The position numbers were made by a program, and so were the translations under genes. Below are positions 44,675-53,030 of a DNA stretch of 64,000 bases, one piece after another; within the stretch, counting starts at the first letter, position 1, and each line of letters starts with the position of its first letter. Location of the stretch: NCBI RefSeq assembly GCF_021729145.1, contig NZ_JAJSLW010000018.1, forward strand, positions 1 through 64,000. The letters are read 5' to 3'. The notes under the pieces are model-generated. The model did not search any database and was not told the DNA's origin. It saw nothing but the letters and a program-made list of their open reading frames with translations. This DNA is from Membranihabitans maritimus (GTDB lineage: Bacteria > Bacteroidota > Bacteroidia > Chitinophagales > Saprospiraceae).

Positions 44675-45400
44675 TTAAGGTAATTGGTTAGCCGTGAAAG
44701 GAGTACTAAAGAATCCACCTGCAGCTTGAATGATTTCGGATGGATTTAATGCACCATCCAACCCATTAGAATCTACGATATCATCACCCGCAAAAGCCAG
44801 GTAGTCATCCATATCATTGCCTAAAATGCTGCGAATTGCAGCTGCATGTCTGGCCTCTACCGAAACAATCTTTCCGGCCATAACAAGATAATCTGCGGTC
44901 TCAATAATCCTGCCCGCACCATTATATGCCAGTACACCTGTATCTTCAAGTACTTTGGCTGTCCCGAGAACAGAATCCCTGCTGCTAAAATCGACGTCCG
45001 CAAAATTAAACTCCAATGACTCGGGTAAAATTTGCTCTTCACTGAAGTTCGCATTAAGTGCCGCCTTGAAAAACTCGCGGTGATTAACTTCGTGATTGTA
45101 TAAATCCTCCAAAATCATCTGCTCCTCCCCAGACGCACCGGACCAATAACTCCCATTGACAACTCGAGTATAGAAGGCTGACTCGAGTTGTTCCAAAGCG
45201 TACGCATAATTCAGAACACCTAAGTCCCCACCCCCCAGGTCAAAAACCTCCGGGTTTGGATCAGTAATCATATCATCGTCATCACAACTAATTAACAAGC
45301 CAGCTCCCGCCATTGCCAGTCCGCTTACTTTTATAAAATTTCTGCGAGAATTTGGGGTCTTGCCAGAAATCTTTTGATTCAAAACTAATTTACTTTTCAT
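44675..45400 (-). CDS. Ferritin-like (ferritin_2) protein, Tat-exported lipoprotein, 2
   Basis: A 241-residue paralogue of the downstream gene: SRRNFIKVSGLAMAGAGLLISC has both a Tat motif and a lipobox. Its bundle has NYAYALEQLESAFYTRVV, LYNHEVNHREFFKAAL, LEDTGVLAYNGAG and IVSVEARHAAAIRSILG. The conserved E...ExNH/EARH residues suggest a metal site. Divergence from the neighbour is considerable, so this is an old duplication. The pair forms its own transcription unit. Confidence 0.85.
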   Translation of the reverse strand: MKSKLVLNQKISGKTPNSRRNFIKVSGLAMAGAGLLISCDDDDMITDPNPEVFDLGGGDLGVLNYAYALEQLESAFYTRVVNGSYWSGASGEEQMILEDLYNHEVNHREFFKAALNANFSEEQILPESLEFNFADVDFSSRDSVLGTAKVLEDTGVLAYNGAGRIIETADYLVMAGKIVSVEARHAAAIRSILGNDMDDYLAFAGDDIVDSNGLDGALNPSEIIQAAGGFFSTPFTANQLP

Positions 45401-46180
45401 AATGGATAATTTTTAATTGTCATTTTGAATCATTTACGACAATAGCTAGGCTTTGGATTTTTTAGATCCCAATTTTTTATTTTTTACCAAATCCTTAACA
45501 CTAATTCAATGTATTAATGACAGATAGTGTTTCATCTTTCTAAAATTCTAAAATTTAAATCCAAATACATTCGGTTTTCCATAAGGATTCCACTGATCCA
45601 ATACACTAAAGGCGCAAAGTCACCCCTTAAAAGGTTCCATTTGTAAATTTTCTATTAACATTAGGAACAGAGTGATAATTTGTGTTAGGACTTTTATATT
45701 TTTAACCTGCCTTATTCGTATTAAATCCACTATAAAGAAATCCCTTCGGGAAAAGCTTTCGGGGTGAATAATGGTGGAGATTAATTGTAACTAATTATTT
45801 TACAATCAATCTTGCAAGGATGCGAAAGGCAATGGCAAAATATTCGTTACCCCAACCAGCTTCTTTCTCGCAGGATGGGAGAATGATCAAATATTGAGAC
45901 ATTGACTTATATTTTGCCATTCTGAAATTCATACTGGTATTTCTTGTCTGTAACCTACTAGTAGTGTTATAGCCGGCACTTTCGACCGTTGGAAAAAACC
46001 AGGTGAATGTTTATGGGTAAGATTTATGGCATGAAAATAGAAATTACAGCATTAGACTCTTACGAAATTAATGTTCGCAAAATACTACTACCTTATGCCA
46101 AAATATTACAAATTGCGGATAATACAGTTTCCTATTTTTGGAGTTATACTGCAATCATTTTTTGACTTAAAATTTATGCA
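45401..46180. other. 780-bp intergenic region between divergent genes
   Basis: AT-rich DNA between the ferritin-like pair and the PhoX gene, which are divergent, so it must hold both promoters. I saw no open frame, RNA gene or clear hairpin, and no confident Bacteroidota -33/-7 promoter pair. Confidence 0.5.
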
Positions 46181-47557
46181 ATGTCTAGTAGAAGAAAATT
46201 TATCCGAAATGCAAGCGTAATCAGTATGGGATTTATGGGTTTGCACAAATTGGCATTCAGTCTGCCTTCTCTTGATGAAAAAGTTGGTTATGGTCCGTTA
46301 TTAAAAGGATTGGATGATGTGATTGAGCTGCCAAAAGGCTTTAAATATAAAATTATCTCCCGGAAAGGAAACAAAATGTCCGATGGGTTCTTCCAGCCCG
46401 GATTAAGCGATGGAATGGCAGTTTTTGATGTAAATGGAAAGACTATTCTAGTCCGTAACCACGAGGTATCCCCGGGGGATATGGAACAGGGTCCCTATGG
46501 TCCCGAAGACGAGTTATTATCCAAAATGGATAAGGATCTAATATACGATTACGGCCGGGGAAAAAGAATCGGGGTTGGTGGAACTTCCAATGTCATATTT
46601 AATGAAGATACCATGGAAGTTGAAAAAGAATTCTTAAGCCTTACCGGGACGTATAGGAATTGTGCAGGTGGTCCTACTCCCTGGGGAACCTGGGTTACCT
46701 GCGAAGAAACAACCGAAAGAGCTAACGATTTTCTCGAAAAAGACCACGGTTACAATTTTGAAGTAATAGCTACAGACAAAGTAGGCGTTCAAAAACCGGT
46801 GCCTTTGAAGGCGATGGGTAGGTTCTCGCATGAAGCTGTCGCTGTTGACCCGGATACGGGAATCGTTTACGAAACAGAAGATGACAGTGAAGGGTTAATT
46901 TATCGCTTTATACCGGACACCTATGGAGATTTGTCCAGTGGAAAACTCCAGGCTCTCGCCATCAAAGGACGTCCATCTTGCGACACCAGAAATTGGAAAA
47001 AACTGGATTCGGAGCCCATTGAACTCAATACTCCTATGGAAGTGGAATGGATAGACCTGGAAGATATTGATTCCCCTAATAGCGACCTGAATCAAAGGGG
47101 ATTTGAAAAAGGAGCAGCCCGTTTTGCCAGGGGGGAAGGAATGTGGTATGGTAATGATGAAATTTATTTTGCCTGCACCAATGGAGGGAAAGAAAACAAC
47201 GGCCAAATATTCAAATACATCCCCGGTAAAAATGAAGGGAAACCTAATGAGTCCGAAGCTCCGGGCCAATTGGAATTATTTATAGAATCGGTAGATTCAG
47301 ATCTGATGCGCTTTGCCGATAATCTGACTGTATCCCCCTGGGGAGATGTTGTACTAGCGGAGGACCAAAGTACCCCAAGACTGGTAGGAGTTACCCCGGA
47401 GGGTAAGATGTATCATATCGCCCGGAATATTGGATATAAATCCGAATTTGCAGGAGTTTGCTTTTCCCCGTCCGGGAAAACACTTTTTGTTAATATACAG
47501 GGACCGGGATTGACGCTTGCCATCCAGGGGCCATGGAGCGGGAACAAGTCAATCTGA
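46181..47557 (+). CDS. PhoX-family (DUF839) phosphatase, Tat-exported
   Basis: A 458-residue protein beginning SSRRKFIRNASVISMGFMG, a Tat signal. Typical PhoX/DUF839 segments follow: LSDGMAVFDVNGKTILVRNHEVSPG, GGTSNVIFNEDTMEV, CAGGPTPWGTWVTCEETTE, GRFSHEAVAVDPDTGIVYETEDDSEGLIYRFIP and DNLTVSPWGDVVLAEDQS. PhoX proteins are calcium- and iron-dependent periplasmic alkaline phosphatases, though many DUF839 members are untested. It stands alone after a long promoter region. Confidence 0.88.
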   Translation: MSSRRKFIRNASVISMGFMGLHKLAFSLPSLDEKVGYGPLLKGLDDVIELPKGFKYKIISRKGNKMSDGFFQPGLSDGMAVFDVNGKTILVRNHEVSPGDMEQGPYGPEDELLSKMDKDLIYDYGRGKRIGVGGTSNVIFNEDTMEVEKEFLSLTGTYRNCAGGPTPWGTWVTCEETTERANDFLEKDHGYNFEVIATDKVGVQKPVPLKAMGRFSHEAVAVDPDTGIVYETEDDSEGLIYRFIPDTYGDLSSGKLQALAIKGRPSCDTRNWKKLDSEPIELNTPMEVEWIDLEDIDSPNSDLNQRGFEKGAARFARGEGMWYGNDEIYFACTNGGKENNGQIFKYIPGKNEGKPNESEAPGQLELFIESVDSDLMRFADNLTVSPWGDVVLAEDQSTPRLVGVTPEGKMYHIARNIGYKSEFAGVCFSPSGKTLFVNIQGPGLTLAIQGPWSGNKSI

Positions 47558-47595
47558 TAGAGACTTAGAGGGATTATTCTGCTTGAAGTATCCGA

Positions 47596-47631
47596 AGGTT
47601 CCGATGCATTGAGGTGTCCAGGTTCCGATGC
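47596..47631 (+). repeat. Short direct repeat downstream of the PhoX gene
   Basis: aggttccgatgc occurs at 47596-47607 and again at 47620-47631, one unit every 24 bases. Meaning unknown; it may belong to an intergenic repeat family. Confidence 0.6.
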
Positions 47632-47745
47632 CGGAAGAATGCTACACGGTAAAAGTCCAGTGACTATACAACGTATCGTTTCCCAACTAGTTTGGCACAT
47701 TGAATTGAAATAAAAACTTCGTGCCAACTTACAATATTTTATCTG

Positions 47746-47783
47746 ATCAACCTGTCGTGGTTTGGAAAGCCTGACAGGTTGAT
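47746..47783. terminator. Inverted repeat, terminator or REP-like
   Basis: atcaacctgtc (47746-47756) and gacaggttgat (47773-47783) are perfect 11-bp arms with a 16-nt loop. No T-run follows. It sits between the PhoX gene and the copper-like cluster. It could be a weak terminator or a member of a common acctgtcaggt-type palindrome family. Confidence 0.5.
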
Positions 47784-47893
47784 AATTGGTATGGGAAGAA
47801 GCAGTACATGATCAAACTATTTTGCTAAATGAATTCATCAAAATTTATGAATTTTGCTTATCCGGTTTAGCATTTTTTGCTAAATTTGTTCTT

Positions 47894-48259
47894 GTGAGAC
47901 ATTTTTCCTGGATATTAATCTTTACTATTTCGCTGGTTTCATTCAAAGATGTGACCACTTATGTCCTTTTCAAGGTCAACCAGGATTATATTGCTGAAAA
48001 TCTCTGTGTCTACAAGATCACACCTGAAATGCTCTGCTATGGTAGTTGCTTTTTGGAAGATGCACTGGAAAAAAATGCAGAAGACCGGCAGGAATTACCC
48101 AATTCCCAATTGGAAGACCGGCAAATCAACCTTATTGACAATGACTATCAGCCTTTTGTGAAAAATTATACTCTTGTCAGAGATGATAATTTCCAATATG
48201 CTGACCAGTATACCTTTCTATATTCGGACAACTTATTCCATCCTCCGAAATTTATATAA
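47894..48259 (+). CDS. Small membrane protein of the NQDYIAENLC type
   Basis: About 121 residues when started at the GTG at 47894, which gives a clean N-terminal membrane segment (FSWILIFTISLVSF). An ATG 36 codons earlier is open but adds an unlikely leader. FKVNQDYIAENLCVYKITPEMLCYGSCFLEDALEK contains three spaced cysteines. I recall this NLC...C.G.CFL pattern in small Bacteroidota proteins near metal genes. A C-x3-type metal site or chaperone role is inference. It is the first gene of the plus-strand metal cluster. Confidence 0.65.
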   Translation: MRHFSWILIFTISLVSFKDVTTYVLFKVNQDYIAENLCVYKITPEMLCYGSCFLEDALEKNAEDRQELPNSQLEDRQINLIDNDYQPFVKNYTLVRDDNFQYADQYTFLYSDNLFHPPKFI

Positions 48260-48413
48260 CCACTTCGTTGACAATTTTGATTGAGATAAAGAGTTCCGAG
48301 CAGCTTTGATGATAATGCTATCAGAACCCAGGCATAGTCCTATGAAAATCTTTGATCAAATGCTGTCAGCACTCTGCACGTATAATTTTTAAAAAATGTA
48401 AAATATTGGCTAT

Positions 48414-49310
48414 ATGTATAGAATAGCCCTGATGGGAGCATTGTGTATAATGCTTTCTCAACAACAAAATTACGCCTGCGATGCTTGTGGATGCGGAATT
48501 GCAGGGAGTGGTATCGGAGTAATGACTTCTTACCGGAATAATTTCGTACGATTATCATGGCAATCCGCACGATATGAATCGCTTGCTGAATATGGGAGTG
48601 GCTCCAGCGATCATTTTCAAATAGTGGACCTGGCGGGCAGATACTATTTATCTGACCGGCTCAAAGTAACTATGAATTTGCCATACCGTATAAACCATAG
48701 GGTAAATACTAATGAAAATACATTGAGGAATGGACTTGGCGACGTACGAATAACAGCTAATTATTCATGGCTCAACAATTGGTTGAATAAGGACGGGTCA
48801 AGTTTGCTTTTTGAAACGGGATTGGGATTAAAATTACCTACGGGCACTTATGATCCGGATATACACGATTCCAATCTACCTGAGAATTTCAACCTGGGAC
48901 AAGGAAACCTTGGGATAGTATTCGAACCTACACTGGTATATAGCAGGCAACGGTGGGGAATTGCTCTTAGCAGTTCCGCACAAATCAACACCGCCTCTGC
49001 CGATGGGTATAAATTCGGGCATCAATGGATATCCGGGTTGAATTTTTTCCATGAATTCAATATTGGTAAAGTGGAAATAATACCACAACTGGGGGCAAAC
49101 GGTGAATACATTTCCAGGGACCGGTATAAAAACGATAATTATGTTCACGGTACAGGGGGAAAAGGCCTTTTTGCCAACGCCGGGCTCAACATTCAACAGG
49201 ATTCATGGTTGGTGGGTATTCAATATTCGATACCTGTCCAACAAAGTTTTTCCCAGGGAGAAGTAGAAAGCAAAAATCGCCTGGCCGTGCAATTATCCTA
49301 TATTTTTTAA
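48414..49310 (+). CDS. Outer-membrane barrel protein with CDACGCG motif
   Basis: A 298-residue protein: signal, then the cysteine motif NYACDACGCG at the mature N-terminus, then an all-beta barrel (alternating strands such as IVDLAGRYYLSDRLKVTMNLPYRIN, GLKLPTGTYDP, LAVQLSYIF with a terminal aromatic). This layout is found in Bacteroidota proteins loosely called transporters. The cysteine cluster may bind a metal. It is 19 bp before the MbnP-like gene and part of the same operon. Confidence 0.7.
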   Translation: MYRIALMGALCIMLSQQQNYACDACGCGIAGSGIGVMTSYRNNFVRLSWQSARYESLAEYGSGSSDHFQIVDLAGRYYLSDRLKVTMNLPYRINHRVNTNENTLRNGLGDVRITANYSWLNNWLNKDGSSLLFETGLGLKLPTGTYDPDIHDSNLPENFNLGQGNLGIVFEPTLVYSRQRWGIALSSSAQINTASADGYKFGHQWISGLNFFHEFNIGKVEIIPQLGANGEYISRDRYKNDNYVHGTGGKGLFANAGLNIQQDSWLVGIQYSIPVQQSFSQGEVESKNRLAVQLSYIF

Positions 49311-49328
49311 TACTCAAATTTCAAAATA

Positions 49329-50186
49329 ATGAAATCATTTATTAAACATATAATCATACTATTAAGCAGCATATTTATTTTGACTTCATGTGACGATTCT
49401 GAAGATATTCAGCCTGTGGCAGGAGAAGTCACTATCGATTTTGATAATATAGCCATCATCGACGGGGTTCAAAGACAATTACAAATGGTAGAACCCGGCA
49501 ACCAGGATTATCAATATGAGAATGAAATGGGCCAGGAATTCAATATTACGATGTTGAAATATTTTGTTTCTTCCATCGTACTGGAAGGACCGGATGGCGC
49601 CTATTATGAAGATCCTTTGGAAGTAACTGCCGCAGAAGCTAAGGGGTATTACCTTATCGATGAAGGTGAATCATCCAGTCAACGTATCACATTGGAAAAC
49701 GTGCCTGCCGGAAAATACAATAAAATCACTTTTACAATTGGTGTTGATGAAGAAGGCGTAGTGGAAGGGGCTGCCGGAGGCTCCCTTGACCCGGCGACCA
49801 ATGGCATGTTCTGGAACTGGAACTCCGGCTATGTAGCTCTTAAACTGGAAGGGCATTCGGAAGCATCGGTGGGAGGTGCCAGTGGAAACACAGTAAATCC
49901 GGATATAGAGCACGGAATGGCTTACCATGTAGGCGGATGGAAAGACATTGACGGAACGGCATTTGTGTATAACAACAAGAGACTGGAATATTCCTTCGAC
50001 ACAGCTCTCAATGTAGACGGCACGGGTGAACCCAACATTCATATGGTAATGGACCTGCTTGGATTGTTTAAAGGCACTAATGCCATAGACTTTTCAGGAA
50101 ATAATAATGTACATAAGCCCTCTGACGGCAAATCCCTGGCCGAGAACTTCAAGGGTGCATTTGCCTTTGATCATATTCATCAGTAA
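49329..50186 (+). CDS. MbnP-like copper-binding lipoprotein
   Basis: A 285-residue lipoprotein (signal ending FILTSC, Cys21). VTIDFDNIAIIDGVQRQL, FNITMLKYFVSSIVLEGPDG and GYYLIDEGESSSQ match the MbnP domain. The diagnostic NGMFWNWNSGYVALKLEGHS (160-179) contains the Trp pair in which a MbnP tryptophan is oxidised to kynurenine by MbnH to create a copper site. The next gene is the matching MbnH. No methanobactin-precursor gene is visible. Confidence 0.85.
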   Translation: MKSFIKHIIILLSSIFILTSCDDSEDIQPVAGEVTIDFDNIAIIDGVQRQLQMVEPGNQDYQYENEMGQEFNITMLKYFVSSIVLEGPDGAYYEDPLEVTAAEAKGYYLIDEGESSSQRITLENVPAGKYNKITFTIGVDEEGVVEGAAGGSLDPATNGMFWNWNSGYVALKLEGHSEASVGGASGNTVNPDIEHGMAYHVGGWKDIDGTAFVYNNKRLEYSFDTALNVDGTGEPNIHMVMDLLGLFKGTNAIDFSGNNNVHKPSDGKSLAENFKGAFAFDHIHQ

Positions 50187-50207
50187 GAAGACAACCATGG
50201 TGAGTTG

Positions 50208-51236
50208 ATGATACGCCCGAAATACATAGTCATATTTTGCCTTTTTACAACAGGGATCTTTTATTCGTGTAGCAAGGTTGGTAATATTTCCCCGGACATT
50301 ATAAAACTGGAAACACCGGACTATTTTCCATCTCCTACCTATCCGTTAAATACGAATCCCTTAAGCGAAAAAGGTGTTAAATTGGGCAAACAATTGTTCA
50401 ATGAACCCCTTCTTTCTATTGATAATAGTGTAGCCTGTTCAAACTGCCATTCAAAGGGAGTAGCATTTACGGATGCCCAGCACAACCCAAGTATTGGTAT
50501 TCACGAAAGGGTCGGGACACGTAATGCCCCACCCATTTTCAACCTGGCTTTTAGAAGGGAGTTTTTCTGGGACGGTAGTTCATCTGTACTTGATTTTGTC
50601 CCTTTGGCAGCCATTGAAAACGAAGTGGAAATGGGGGAAACACTGAATAATGTTGTCACCAAACTAAACGACCACAAGGAATATCCCAACTTGTTTAGAG
50701 AAGTATATCCGGAAGCAGATACTATTACAGGGCCTTTTGTGTTGAAAGCCATTTCTCAGTACCTACTTGTTTTGATATCATCCAATTCACCATACGACCA
50801 AAATTTGAGGGGCGAAACCGAATTAAGCAAGAAGGAAAAAAGGGGTGAAATGGTTTTTATTGAAAATTGCCAGGGTTGCCATAGCGGAGCACTATTTACC
50901 AGTGAAGAATTCAAGAACAATGGGTTGGACACTATTTTCAAAGATTCAGGAAGGGAAGGAATTACCGAATGGCCGGGTGACCGGGGAAAGTTTTTAATAC
51001 CAAGTCTGAGGAATATTGAATTAACTGCGCCATACATGCACGACGGACGTTTTGAGACGATACGGGAAGTACTGGATTTTTACGACCAAAACGTATTACC
51101 CTCTCCCACACTGGCCGAAGAATTGAACGAAAACGGAGAATTAGGTATTCCTCTGACAGAGGACCAAAAGGACGATCTCGAGGCATTTTTATATACACTT
51201 ACCGATATATCTTTTATTCAAAATACTGAATTTTAA
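50208..51236 (+). CDS. MbnH-like di-heme cytochrome c peroxidase/MauG family
   Basis: 342 residues from the ATG at 50208 (a TTG one codon earlier is also open), with a signal and lipobox YSC. Two heme-binding sites: CSNCH (77-81) and CQGCH (221-225). FNLAFRREFFWDGSSSVLDF and YMHDGRFETIREVLDFYD are typical of MauG/CcpA-type enzymes. In the MbnP/MbnH system this enzyme oxidises a Trp of MbnP to kynurenine. Adjacency to the MbnP gene (21 bp) makes MbnH far likelier than a generic peroxidase. Confidence 0.88.
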   Translation: MIRPKYIVIFCLFTTGIFYSCSKVGNISPDIIKLETPDYFPSPTYPLNTNPLSEKGVKLGKQLFNEPLLSIDNSVACSNCHSKGVAFTDAQHNPSIGIHERVGTRNAPPIFNLAFRREFFWDGSSSVLDFVPLAAIENEVEMGETLNNVVTKLNDHKEYPNLFREVYPEADTITGPFVLKAISQYLLVLISSNSPYDQNLRGETELSKKEKRGEMVFIENCQGCHSGALFTSEEFKNNGLDTIFKDSGREGITEWPGDRGKFLIPSLRNIELTAPYMHDGRFETIREVLDFYDQNVLPSPTLAEELNENGELGIPLTEDQKDDLEAFLYTLTDISFIQNTEF

Positions 51237-51256
51237 AATATTATAAATTCTAAAAC

Positions 51257-51688
51257 ATGAAAAATATAATTCTCATAGCCATTATAATATTTCCATTTTA
51301 CTCCTGTGAAAAAGAAAACAATGACATGGAACCCGGAACCGAATATGCCTATCACGCGCATATAAAATCTCCCGGTTCTGAAGTAAAAAATCTTAACGAC
51401 AAGATCCATATCAACGTACTATTTGAAAGCCATTCCGGTGAAATCGTACATAATATCAAAATTGAAATAAGGGATAAAGAAGATGTCAACAATGTGGCCT
51501 ATTTGCATGAAGAACATGTTCACGAAGAAATTTCCTATGATTTTCATGAAGACCTGGTCCTCTCAGCCGAAAATGGGTTTAAGGGTTCCACTGACTGGAT
51601 TATGGAAGCATCAGTATGGAGCCACGACGCCGAAGAAGATGATAGCCTGGTGGCAGAGGAGATCGAATTTCACATACATCCTAACTAG
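51257..51688 (+). CDS. Histidine-rich small lipoprotein
   Basis: A 143-residue lipoprotein (signal ending FPFYSC). The mature part is a beta-sandwich-like sequence rich in His and acidic residues, notably HEEHVHEEISYDFHED and the terminal EFHIHPN. No family recognised with certainty (DUF4625-like is possible). The composition and place, 20 bp after MbnH, suggest periplasmic metal binding. Confidence 0.65.
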   Translation: MKNIILIAIIIFPFYSCEKENNDMEPGTEYAYHAHIKSPGSEVKNLNDKIHINVLFESHSGEIVHNIKIEIRDKEDVNNVAYLHEEHVHEEISYDFHEDLVLSAENGFKGSTDWIMEASVWSHDAEEDDSLVAEEIEFHIHPN

Positions 51689-51832
51689 CCCTAGCCTTAA
51701 TACCCATTTACGCCAAATGTAACGTCTTCCATATACAATGGAAAGTAAATTGCGGATAGTTGAGCTTTGACTAATTCTTTATCACACCCTTTCGTAATAA
51801 AAACGTATGGGATATTCAAAAATAAATACATC

Positions 51833-52300
51833 ATGAAAATAATTCAAAATATAATTTTTGCAATTCTGATTCCCCTTGTCGGATGCCAAAACAGTAAGGA
51901 TTCCGAAAGCCAATCTATACCGGAAGCAAAGATAGTTTTCACTGAGGCCATGACCATTCATGACGAGGTAATGCCACGGATGGATGAAATTCACAAGCTA
52001 AAAAAAGAACTGACATTACAGTTGGGAAAAATTGAATCCAAAGAAGTAATTGAGAAAATTAAGATAACCATTTCCGATCTTGAAAAAGCGGACGATGGTA
52101 TGATGGACTGGATGCACAATGTAGTAAAGTATCCGGATCAAAGCACAAAAGAAGAAGGTCACACAGGCCACGACCATAGTGTACACGACGCAGACACATC
52201 TTTATCCATTCACCTGGAACAAAAAGAAGCCATCATACAAGTAAAATCAGATATGGTAAGTGCTATTGACAAGGCAAAAAAATTAGTCAACCCAAAATAA
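51833..52300 (+). CDS. Coiled-coil lipoprotein with His/Met-rich segment
   Basis: 155 residues from the ATG at 51833, chosen because it yields the signal KIIQNIIFAILIPLVGC; an upstream ATG at 51767 would add an odd leader. The mature protein is helical, with a Met-rich EAMTIHDEVMPRMDEIHKL and a His cluster GHTGHDHSVHD. Such residues suit copper or silver binding. It is 8 bp before the SCO gene. Confidence 0.65.
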   Translation: MKIIQNIIFAILIPLVGCQNSKDSESQSIPEAKIVFTEAMTIHDEVMPRMDEIHKLKKELTLQLGKIESKEVIEKIKITISDLEKADDGMMDWMHNVVKYPDQSTKEEGHTGHDHSVHDADTSLSIHLEQKEAIIQVKSDMVSAIDKAKKLVNPK

Positions 52301-52308
52301 AAACTAAT

Positions 52309-52956
52309 ATGAAATCCCTTTGGATCATACCATTCATCTATTTTTTTTCCTGTGGTGACATCCCCCGGCAGACGCTTCCAATCCTTGGCCGCAAATTAGT
52401 CAAGGAAACCATCGTGGATGGCCAAAAAGTTATCGATTCTGTATATCCTACTATACAGGATTTTCGATTCATGGACCAGGATAGCAACTGGATTACCCGG
52501 GAATTGATGGAAGGAAAAATCTATATAGCCGATTTCTTTTTTACTACTTGCCCTACGATTTGCCCGGTCATGAAAAGGAACATGAAAAAAGTGTATGAAA
52601 AATACAAGAATGACGATGAGATATGGATTCTGTCCCATACCATTGACCCAAAACACGACACCATACCCGTCTTGAAAAAATATGCAGATGCTATTAACGT
52701 TGACGCAGAACATCACTGGCACTTTCTTACAGGTAACAGGGATTCCATTTTTGATTTGGCAGAACGCAGTTATATGGTTAGTGCCGAAGAGGATCCCAAT
52801 GCGCCCGGTGGGGCTGTTCACAGCGGTGCATTTATTCTAATCGATAAAAAAGGAAGGATCAGGGGATATTACGACGGCACCGATGAGCAAGATGTACTTC
52901 GATTGATTAGAGATATAAAACTATTAAATCCAAAACGTAACAATCTACGTAAATAA
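52309..52956 (+). CDS. SCO/SenC-family copper chaperone
   Basis: A 215-residue membrane-anchored or lipid-anchored thioredoxin-fold protein (signal FIYFFSC). The SCO copper site is complete: CPTIC (Cys81, Cys85) and the distant His171 in VHSGAFILIDKKGRIRGYYDG. SCO proteins load copper into cytochrome oxidase CuA or reduce its cysteines. Here the neighbours suggest a role in the MbnP/MbnH metal system. No oxidase gene is nearby. Confidence 0.9.
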   Translation: MKSLWIIPFIYFFSCGDIPRQTLPILGRKLVKETIVDGQKVIDSVYPTIQDFRFMDQDSNWITRELMEGKIYIADFFFTTCPTICPVMKRNMKKVYEKYKNDDEIWILSHTIDPKHDTIPVLKKYADAINVDAEHHWHFLTGNRDSIFDLAERSYMVSAEEDPNAPGGAVHSGAFILIDKKGRIRGYYDGTDEQDVLRLIRDIKLLNPKRNNLRK

Positions 52957-53030
52957 TCCAACCAAAGACTTAACATTATTGATTCCAGGTAATCAAAACA
53001 AAATTCCATACCAACTATAAAGATTATATT

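Noticed and set aside
50208-51236. Ordinary cytochrome c peroxidase for peroxide detoxification
   Set aside because: Adjacent MbnP with its Trp motif makes an MbnH role more likely, though the two families are related and sequence alone cannot fully decide.
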